The notes under the pieces: generated by a model
What the model saw: only the letters and a program-made list of their open reading frames with translations
What the model was told of the DNA's origin: nothing
The model's database searches: none
Part shown: piece by piece, positions 59,272 through 64,000 of the stretch
Layout: each line of letters begins with the position of its first letter
How positions within the stretch are numbered: position 1 is the first letter of the stretch
From: a virus
Virus record (IMG/VR): IMGVR_UViG_3300002141_000156
Span: 62,001-126,000 of that record
Reading direction: 5' to 3' (one strand)
Length of the DNA: 64,000 nt
Program-made: the position numbers and the translations under genes

Positions 59272-59870
59272 CTAATAGAAATTGTACCTTTTACTCCAGG
59301 AAACATTTTTTTTAATTTTACATTACTATGCTTCTTTGCAATAGGAGTATCGCCTAAATAGAGATCTCCACCGACTTTGAGTCCATCTGGCAGACTCTGG
59401 ATTTGAGTACCTGATAAATTGAGACCTACGCCAACTCGTAGCCCAGCTGGTAGCTCAGTTATAGGAGTATCTTCTAAATTAAGATAGCCGTCAACCTTGA
59501 GTCCAGCTGGCAGACTCTGGATTTGAGTACCTGATAAATGGAGACTTCCACCGACTCGTAGCCCAGCCGGTAGCTCAGTTATCGGAGTACCTCGTAAATA
59601 GAGACTTCCACCGACTCGTAGCCCAGCTGGCAGACTTGTTATATGTGTACCTTTTAAATCGAGATCGCCACCGACATTGAGACCAGCTGGCAGACTTGTT
59701 ATAGGTGTACCTTGTAAATCGAGATCGCCAGTGCTTCCTGAAATCATATATTGATATACTTTTATTTCAGAATCGTCAACTAGTCCAAGTTTGTGTAAAC
59801 TTTTAATTACTTCAAATTCAGTCTCAATATCTGACTTTGACTCTAGGATAAATTTTCGGATATGCTTCAT
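59268..59870 (-). CDS. CTS-like tagged leucine-rich-repeat protein
   Basis: 200 residues. Starts MKHIRKFILE/S (CTS-like). Residues ~50-185 are about seven tandem 20-residue leucine-rich repeats of the form L-x-L-x-G-T-x-I-x-x-LPAGL-x-V-G-G-x, coded by an exact 60-base periodicity. This resembles the LPxGL repeats of bacterial effector proteins that are delivered into cells and bind other proteins. No enzyme domain follows. A delivered binding protein acting on a host target is inferred from tag plus repeats. Confidence 0.75.
   Translation of the reverse strand: MKHIRKFILESKSDIETEFEVIKSLHKLGLVDDSEIKVYQYMISGSTGDLDLQGTPITSLPAGLNVGGDLDLKGTHITSLPAGLRVGGSLYLRGTPITELPAGLRVGGSLHLSGTQIQSLPAGLKVDGYLNLEDTPITELPAGLRVGVGLNLSGTQIQSLPDGLKVGGDLYLGDTPIAKKHSNVKLKKMFPGVKGTISIR
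59325..59735 (-). repeat. 60-base tandem repeats coding the LRR units
   Basis: About seven imperfect 60-base units, with alternating versions (for example GAGTACCTGATAAAT and GGAGTATC types), suggesting recent unequal recombination. Confidence 0.85.
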
Positions 59871-59875
59871 TATGG

Positions 59876-59883
59876 TTATTTAT
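59876..59883 (-). promoter_or_regulatory. ATAAATAA element close to LRR gene start
   Basis: Minus strand ATAAATAACCATAATG with five bases between box and ATG. Part of the duplicated intergenic module also seen at 60413. Confidence 0.4.
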
Positions 59884-59910
59884 TCTACATAGGACAAAAA
59901 TAAGAAACAA

Positions 59911-59943
59911 AAAAAGGGAACCAAAATTAGATTCCCTTTTTAA
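59911..59943 (-). terminator. Rho-independent terminator
   Basis: AAAAAGGGAA / TTCCCTTTTT stem, downstream of gene 60028-60399. The flank AATAAGAAA(C/T)AAAAAAAGGGAACC is shared with the terminator at 60451. Confidence 0.75.
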
Positions 59944-60027
59944 ATGTATAAAAATAAGGCTTAGTACTGCATGCTGTGCTTTACTACTGCCCAACTGCCT
60001 CTTTCACCAGACACAATGTCGCGGTCG

Positions 60028-60399
60028 CTAATTGCCGGCAGTATCTTTAAATAAAATTTTATTGTCTTCTACTGACCATACCATGTCTGAAGAAGCGCCT
60101 AATTCTGCAGCTGCTTCAAATACTTTATCCATGCCTATGAAATTTCCGTCTTCATCATAACTTGAGTCATCATCGTCTAATTTAATAGATTCCCCTGCAA
60201 ATTTTACCTCTGAATTATAATCATATATTTCCCATACTGCAATTCCGTTTCCTGCATTTGGTCCAGAACTTCTAGCTCCGTTATTCATGCGAGTTCCTCC
60301 TTTTTGAGAAGCAAAAAAAGGCAAACTTACGTTCTTCCCCATTCCCATCTCGTCAGACTCTTTAATATACTGATTAAAATTCTTTACTTGATTTTTCAT
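60028..60399 (-). CDS. CTS-like tagged small protein (cassette copy 1)
   Basis: 123 residues. Starts MKNQVKNFNQYIKE/S, nearly the same tag as 60498-60797, followed by DEMGMGKN. The body is Gly/Asn- and Asp-rich with a beta segment (GIAVWEIYDYNSEVKFAGESIKLD) and an acidic stretch (DDDDSSYDEDGN). No family is recognised. It has its own promoter-like element (60413) and terminator (59911), so it is a self-contained unit. Confidence 0.55.
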   Translation of the reverse strand: MKNQVKNFNQYIKESDEMGMGKNVSLPFFASQKGGTRMNNGARSSGPNAGNGIAVWEIYDYNSEVKFAGESIKLDDDDSSYDEDGNFIGMDKVFEAAAELGASSDMVWSVEDNKILFKDTAGN

Positions 60400-60412
60400 G
60401 TTACTTTTTTAG

Positions 60413-60420
60413 TTATTTAT
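60413..60420 (-). promoter_or_regulatory. Late promoter-like element ATAAATAACTAAAAAAG
   Basis: Minus strand, 13 bases before the start at 60399. Downstream leader is the same as in the copy at 60817 apart from a short insertion. Confidence 0.65.
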
Positions 60421-60450
60421 TTAATATAGGACTAAAAAAAATAAGAAATA

Positions 60451-60480
60451 AAAAAAGGGAACCGAGTAGATTCCCTTTTA
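60451..60480 (-). terminator. Rho-independent terminator
   Basis: AAAAGGGAA / TTCCCTTTT stem with loop around TCTACTCGG, followed on the minus strand by a T run; downstream of 60498-60797. Confidence 0.75.
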
Positions 60481-60497
60481 AAATAATTTAAAAGTAA

Positions 60498-60797
60498 TTA
60501 ATACCAATTATGTAATTTCTCTCCATTTTCATAAAGATCACACTCATAATATCCGCTGTCAACTGTTTCTTCAATTTCCTCTTCACTCGGTTCAATCATA
60601 ATCTTAAGTCCACCATTCATAAGGTCACGCGCAGGACTCTGTAAATCTATACAAACTAATACAAAACCGTTGGGGTGGTTTGACTTTACGTAGTAGTCAA
60701 TTAAATCACCTACACTTTCAGGTGTTTCACTTCTTTCCATTCTAAACTCGTCAGACTCTTTAATATACTGACTAAATTTCTTTACTTGATTTTTCAT
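60498..60797 (-). CDS. CTS-like tagged small protein (cassette copy 2)
   Basis: 99 residues. Starts MKNQVKKFSQYIKE/S, nearly identical at DNA level to 60028-60399 through the promoter and first ~18 codons, after which the sequences are unrelated. The body has an alpha/beta pattern (VGDLIDYYVKSN, FVLVCIDLQSPARDL) and an acidic end. No family is recognised. Confidence 0.55.
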   Translation of the reverse strand: MKNQVKKFSQYIKESDEFRMERSETPESVGDLIDYYVKSNHPNGFVLVCIDLQSPARDLMNGGLKIMIEPSEEEIEETVDSGYYECDLYENGEKLHNWY

Positions 60798-60816
60798 TTT
60801 AATATTACTTTTTTAG

Positions 60817-60824
60817 TTATTTAT
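60817..60824 (-). promoter_or_regulatory. Late promoter-like element ATAAATAACTAAAAAAG
   Basis: Minus strand, 19 bases before the start at 60797. Confidence 0.65.
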
Positions 60825-60829
60825 TTAAT

Positions 60830-61420
60830 TTAGAGCAGTCCAAGTCGCCTTAAGTCGCGCATCACTTCAGCTTCTTCTGGGCTAGAGATATCATAGAGAA
60901 GAGAGAAGAGAAAAGACTCTGGTCGCGGGTCTACTCCATGTGATTGCAAGTGCTGATTGATCGAATTGAAAAATTGAGTGATAGCATCCGCGTCCTTCTT
61001 AATGATCGCATTCTTAAACCTAATACTACTATTCAGGCCAAGTAGCCGTGACACAATTTTTGTGTACACTACAAAGAGTGCAGCGTTCCAGGCTTCCAAA
61101 GAATCATATGGAATTCCACTGCTAAGCGTGCTTACGCCATATATAATCGTACCACGCTTGGGATAAAAGTTATAGGATCTATCGTTCGATGGAGTTAGCC
61201 TACGAGTACCATTGCTCATGGCCAGCTGACCTGTATCCCACCGAGCACCCTGGCCAATCGTTTCCAGGACACGAACTAGTGCCTGGAACCAGTAGAGTTG
61301 GGATAACTCTTCATGAGTCGGTGTAATATACCCACCGGACTCTTCCGTCGCAGGTTCATTGAGAGTCGAACCCTCTTTCTCGAGGATAAATTGTCTAAAA
61401 TTTTGTAGAGTACTCTCCAT
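60830..61420 (-). CDS. CTS-like tagged hypothetical protein
   Basis: 196 residues from the ATG at 61420; the open frame extends nine codons upstream, but that would place the promoter-like box inside the gene. Starts MESTLQNFRQFILE/K (CTS-like). The body is alpha-rich with aromatic clusters (ELSQLYWFQALVRVLETIG, then YNFYPKRGTIIYGV, then FVVYTKIVSRLLGL). No family is recognised. Confidence 0.5.
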   Translation of the reverse strand: MESTLQNFRQFILEKEGSTLNEPATEESGGYITPTHEELSQLYWFQALVRVLETIGQGARWDTGQLAMSNGTRRLTPSNDRSYNFYPKRGTIIYGVSTLSSGIPYDSLEAWNAALFVVYTKIVSRLLGLNSSIRFKNAIIKKDADAITQFFNSINQHLQSHGVDPRPESFLFSLLYDISSPEEAEVMRDLRRLGLL

Positions 61421-61427
61421 TACTTGA

Positions 61428-61435
61428 TTATTTAT
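61428..61435 (-). promoter_or_regulatory. ATAAATAA element close to start codon
   Basis: Minus strand GAATAAATAATCAAGTA, seven bases before the ATG at 61420; overlaps the end of the upstream gene. Confidence 0.4.
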
Positions 61436-62009
61436 TCTCTTCTTCACTCACGAACTTTTTAAATCCTTCTGTATCTTTCTTACCTCCTAATATATGTATT
61501 TGTGCTGGTTCAAATACTGCAAATTCATCAATAGTAAAATTTTGGTCTTTTTTGTTGTAATTAATAAGCCCGTCGTATTTTTTACTATTAAACAATACAT
61601 GATCCCAGAGCGGTTCATAAGGGTTTTTTAAATTTATTAAAGCAGAAATAACAATACCTTCTCTTCTGCTATCGACTGTTGCAAAATAATTAGCGTGTTC
61701 TTTATTGGTAGAGAAATAAGTACCGCGGTTAAGTTTGATATTTAGCTTTTCTAAAAAAGCAATATTTGTTTTCCTAAATTCGGCAAATTGATTTCTTGTT
61801 CCATGATAAACAATATCTTTTACTTTACTATCAGGAAATATAGTATCTAAGTATTGAGAGTATTGTTCAGGAGTACCAATAGAAGCTAATTCAGGATTAG
61901 AATCAAATAGTTCTAATACTCCTTGTTTGATATTAGGATCTTCAGCTCTATGCTGTTCAACTGCCTGTTCAGATTCCACAAGCCATTGACTAAACGATTT
62001 AATAGACAT
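61428..62009 (-). CDS. CTS-like tagged ADP-ribosyltransferase-like protein
   Basis: 193 residues. Starts MSIKSFSQWLVE/S (CTS-like). The ADP-ribosyltransferase signature is visible in order: DIVYHGTRNQFAEF with His69 (H-G-T), RGTYFSTNKEHANYFA with Tyr98, and DEFAVFEPAQIHIL with Glu162. This is the H-Y-E type and resembles the ART domain of polyvalent proteins, including the LKNPYEPLW segment after the core. T4 Alt is a packaged and injected ADP-ribosyltransferase that modifies host RNA polymerase; this protein is a functional analogue by tag and fold. Target unknown. Confidence 0.75.
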   Translation of the reverse strand: MSIKSFSQWLVESEQAVEQHRAEDPNIKQGVLELFDSNPELASIGTPEQYSQYLDTIFPDSKVKDIVYHGTRNQFAEFRKTNIAFLEKLNIKLNRGTYFSTNKEHANYFATVDSRREGIVISALINLKNPYEPLWDHVLFNSKKYDGLINYNKKDQNFTIDEFAVFEPAQIHILGGKKDTEGFKKFVSEEENK

Positions 62010-62029
62010 AGTATAAAACTCTATTTTAG

Positions 62030-62037
62030 TTATTTAT
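62030..62037 (-). promoter_or_regulatory. Late promoter-like element ATAAATAACTAAAATAG
   Basis: Minus strand, 20 bases before the start of the ADP-ribosyltransferase-like gene. Confidence 0.6.
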
Positions 62038-62046
62038 TAAAAACTC

Positions 62047-62283
62047 TTAGAGTCCACAGAGTTCTAAAAACTCGGCATAGTCAAACCGGATCCCGTCGCG
62101 CTTAAACTCCTGGATTTGAGCTTTGGCAATTTCACGACGATTTGCAACATCACGTACCCGCCTTAAAATCTCTGCAACTCCCTCGACCATCGGTCTTTCC
62201 CGACCGGCCGGAAGATCCTGGATAGCACGGGTCTTGGCGCCTTCGCTGATATATTGACTAAATTCAGTTATGTGATTCTTCAC
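62047..62283 (-). CDS. Small CTS-like tagged protein
   Basis: 78 residues. Starts MKNHITEFSQYISE/G (CTS-like). The remainder is basic and helical (AEILRRVRDVANRREIAKAQIQEFKRDG), like a small DNA- or RNA-binding protein. No family recognised. Confidence 0.5.
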   Translation of the reverse strand: MKNHITEFSQYISEGAKTRAIQDLPAGRERPMVEGVAEILRRVRDVANRREIAKAQIQEFKRDGIRFDYAEFLELCGL

Positions 62284-62301
62284 CTTTGGTTTACCGTTTA
62301 A

Positions 62302-62309
62302 TTATTTAT
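62302..62309 (-). promoter_or_regulatory. Late promoter-like element ATAAATAATTAAACG
   Basis: Minus strand, 18 bases before the start at 62283. Confidence 0.6.
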
Positions 62310-62344
62310 CTTCTGAGACAAAAATATAGTTTTATGTATTTCAT

Positions 62345-63124
62345 TTAAGCATAGGAAACGGAAAAGGCTGGAGCTTTTTTTCTAGCCGCTGCGATTGCAG
62401 AAGTAGGATCACTGCCCCATCCGGCATTTGCTTTGGCAAACATGACGAGTGCAGAGTCAACATCTGTAAACTTATTAAGATCTAATCCTTTTTCTTTAAA
62501 TCTATTTTTAAAGAAGCGAATTCCTACATCTGCTGCAACCCTAGGATCATTCATTGCATCTGGATTGGTAATTAGATCCATTCCAATCTCTTTTCCAAGT
62601 ATACGATATCCGCTTTTAAATGTTACCTGATTAAATCCACGACCTCGATATTTCCAGCCGTCTCCAGGTTGAGTATTTTCATAAGCATCATCTCTCATTC
62701 CAGTTGGCTTTTGACCGTATACAAAATTTGCAAGTTTTTCCGGATTATGTTCATATTTTACAGCCAGGTCATTATAATTATCTTTACCCAGCCCCTTTTT
62801 TACTTTAATTCCAGTCTTTGAAAATACTCCCCATACCTCAGGTAGTCTCTCTTTAGTGTAATCCATCTGTTCGTTTTTAGGAATATAATTAGTCTCTTTT
62901 CCAATAACTGCAAGTATTCCAGCTTGAGAATAGGGATTTTTTATTCCATGTGCCTCCATTGTTGTAATTAAAAGATTGATATTTGCAGCCTGTTCTCCAG
63001 TATAAGTGTGTTTAATTTTTCCAGAGGAATTGGGCGGTAATATTACACCAGCAGTTGATGGAATTACCTTCTCCTCTTTGCTCTGTTCATTGATTCGAGT
63101 CCAGGCATAATAGTTAAGTATCAT
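62345..63124 (-). CDS. CTS-like tagged GH19 lysozyme/chitinase-like protein
   Basis: 259 residues. Starts MILNYYAWTRINE/Q (CTS-like). The GH19 domain fills the rest: GIKNPYSQAGILAVIGKETNYIPKNE with the catalytic Glu, then YTKERLPEVWGVFSKTG, KLANFVYGQKPTGM, GDGWKYRGRGFNQVTFKSGY. It is highly similar to the C-terminal domain of the lysin at 37177-38730 (shared RLPEVWGVFSKTG, KLANFVYGQKP, GDGWKYRGRGFN). It lacks the M15-like and PG-binding domains. Peptidoglycan cleavage is inferred; delivery with DNA follows from the tag. Confidence 0.8.
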   Translation of the reverse strand: MILNYYAWTRINEQSKEEKVIPSTAGVILPPNSSGKIKHTYTGEQAANINLLITTMEAHGIKNPYSQAGILAVIGKETNYIPKNEQMDYTKERLPEVWGVFSKTGIKVKKGLGKDNYNDLAVKYEHNPEKLANFVYGQKPTGMRDDAYENTQPGDGWKYRGRGFNQVTFKSGYRILGKEIGMDLITNPDAMNDPRVAADVGIRFFKNRFKEKGLDLNKFTDVDSALVMFAKANAGWGSDPTSAIAAARKKAPAFSVSYA

Positions 63125-63140
63125 CGTAAAAAGCTTTTAG

Positions 63141-63148
63141 TTATTTAT
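63141..63148 (-). promoter_or_regulatory. Late promoter-like element ATAAATAACTAAAAG
   Basis: Minus strand, 16 bases before the GH19 gene start. Confidence 0.6.
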
Positions 63149-63218
63149 CCTGCCAGATTATTTCCATACACTATCCGAGACGGTACTAACAATACCCGTA
63201 AATATTGAAGTTTGATTT

Positions 63219-63350
63219 TTATCTAGATCCAGGTAGAAGTATTAGTGTTTTTTCACCACCTTGTGAAAGGCTATAGAGAATAATATTATCTTTTTTTTCG
63301 TTGGCCTCCAACATAATGATAAATTGTTCGAATAGTTTTAAGTATTTCAT
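63219..63350 (-). CDS. Very small CTS-like protein
   Basis: 43 residues. Starts MKYLKLFEQFIIMLE/A, which could be cut after LFE or MLE; the rest (KKDNIILYSLSQGGEKTLILLPG) is a beta hairpin-like tail. A promoter-like element lies six bases upstream at 63357. Its promoter and start region are duplicated in degraded form at 63590-63610. Confidence 0.4.
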   Translation of the reverse strand: MKYLKLFEQFIIMLEANEKKDNIILYSLSQGGEKTLILLPGSR

Positions 63351-63372
63351 ATAGTGTTATTTATCAGGAGAG
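63351..63372 (-). repeat. Direct repeat copy 1 with ATAAATAA element
   Basis: Plus strand ATAGTGTTATTTATCAGGAG plus AGTCT; contains the ATAAATAA box (63357-63364). The second copy at 63589-63611 differs by A to G at one position. Confidence 0.7.
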
Positions 63373-64000
63373 TCTGGCCGCGTTACCGGTACCATGGGGA
63401 TTTTTTCGGGACCGCGAGAGGGGCTTTTTCTAGGGGGCGAGGGTGTCGATGCGTGTGATACCAGAAATTTATTTTAAAATTTTATAATCACCGCTGTGAC
63501 CGGTAATCCTAATTGAAGTGCGATGCAACTTCTCTTATGACCTCCTATAAGGTGATAAGGCTTTTTGGCCGTTTCCCCTATATTTAATATAGTGTTATTT
63601 ATCGGGAGAGTCTAGAGAGGAGTCCAGTGCCCCGGGGATTTTTTTTGCAGAGAAGAGAGGTACTAATTACAGAGAAGATGGAGTAGAAGAAGAGAGTAAG
63701 TAGAGAGTGGCCAGCGGTAGGACTGGAGAATTAGACTTGAGAGTGCCACCCGGCCACGGAGATTTTTTGCGCCCGGAGGGAGGACGGGTTGCCAGGGCCG
63801 GAGTGGCCTATAGTCACAAAATTTAGCTCGTCTTTGCTAGCCTAGTCTATCTAGCCTCCTGGTTAGCCTATCCAGGCGCTCCTGCCAGGCGCTCCCAGGA
63901 GGCGTTGCCTGGCACCCAGGCAGGCCAGGGGTAGCCCTGGGTAGGTGACCTCAAGCAGCCGGCCAGGAGGCAGCCCCAGGGGACTATTTTGGCTGGCCTG
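63373..64000. other. Non-coding, repeat-rich end region
   Basis: No gene is supported in the last ~630 bases apart from the degraded promoter copy. Three copies of a GG(G/A)GATTTTTT motif occur (near 63396, 63637, 63758). From about 63700 the DNA becomes GC-rich, and 63830-63990 holds around ten CCAGG/CCTGG words and repeats such as CCAGGCGCTCC (two copies) and TAGCCT. It may be a genome end, origin or packaging-related region, or an assembly artefact. Confidence 0.45.
63589..63611 (-). repeat. Direct repeat copy 2, degraded promoter and start
   Basis: Same 25-base block with ATAAATAA at 63595-63602. On the minus strand it continues CACTATATTAAATA where copy 1 has CACTATATGAAATA, so the ATG start is lost. 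No open frame follows. Confidence 0.7.

Noticed and set aside
1-64000. tRNA genes and CRISPR arrays
   Set aside because: I looked for T-arm and clover-leaf signatures and for regularly spaced repeats and found none apart from the tmRNA and in-gene tandem repeats; a covariance search could still find a divergent tRNA.

Overview
The window looks like part of a large T4-like (myovirus) phage genome, AT-rich except for its last few hundred bases. T4-type hallmarks are a gp17-like terminase large subunit (14225-16201) directly after a gp16-like small subunit, a gp6-like baseplate wedge protein (11572-13236), a gp15-like tail terminator (5456-6241), a gp19-like tube-fold protein (7667-8215) and a gp26-like baseplate hub chaperone (20214-21221). 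The host is probably a member of the Bacteroidota. The sigma factor at 53278-54159 begins like the primary sigma factor of that phylum, the bS21 homologue at 36475-36666 resembles Bacteroidota bS21, and Shine-Dalgarno sequences are almost absent. Most starts follow A-rich leaders instead.

Layout. 1-10.7 kb: tail fibre, structural and tail-completion genes with a leftward metallopeptidase operon. 10.7-11.5 kb: a small lipoprotein gene and a complete tmRNA gene on the minus strand. 11.5-28.1 kb: the rightward morphogenesis block (baseplate, terminase, an ECF-like sigma factor, membrane proteins, structural proteins), ending in a gene with a probable -1 frameshift. 28.3-30.8 kb: FkbM-type methyltransferase, MBD4-like DNA glycosylase and putative glycosyltransferase. 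30.9-39.7 kb: large cargo-like proteins, bS21, NUDIX, a multidomain lysin and an acidic protein. 39.8-45.7 kb: DUF192 protein, DNA ligase, many small genes, a P-loop kinase and an AlkB-like dioxygenase, resembling early or middle genes. 45.7-54.6 kb: more cargo-like proteins, envelope enzymes, a ClpP-like protease and a sigma factor. 54.6-63.35 kb: a leftward array of short and long cargo-like genes. 63.35-64 kb: non-coding, repeat-rich, and unusually GC-rich from about 63.7 kb.

The most striking signal is a shared N-terminus. About 25 otherwise unrelated proteins begin with a 9-19 residue segment of the form M-x-x-(hydrophobic)-x-x-F-x-x-(F/Y/W)-(I/L)-x-E followed by A, S, G or a polar residue. 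Examples are MLKNFNQFINE/A, MSIKSFSQWLVE/S and MIQNFSDFIFE/A. This matches the T4 capsid-targeting sequence (as on internal proteins IPI-III) and the (I/L)-x-E cleavage rule of the T4 prohead protease gp21. The bodies behind the tag include an ADP-ribosyltransferase fold (compare T4 Alt), two HExxH metallopeptidase-like proteins, two GH19 lysins, a NUDIX hydrolase, a leucine-rich-repeat protein, an OmpA-like protein and many unknowns. I infer a large set of proteins packaged in the capsid and delivered with the DNA. In this text 'CTS-like' means this N-terminus.

A second recurring element, ATAAATAA (often extended to ATAAATAATAAAAAG), lies 13-23 bases before the start codons of about 23 structural and CTS-like genes on both strands. 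It closely resembles the T4 late promoter TATAAATA. Two neighbouring cargo genes (60028-60399 and 60498-60797) share near-identical promoter, tag and terminator sequences but have unrelated bodies, which suggests modular cassette duplication. No prohead protease of the gp21 type, major capsid protein, portal or DNA polymerase is visible here, so the window is only part of the genome.
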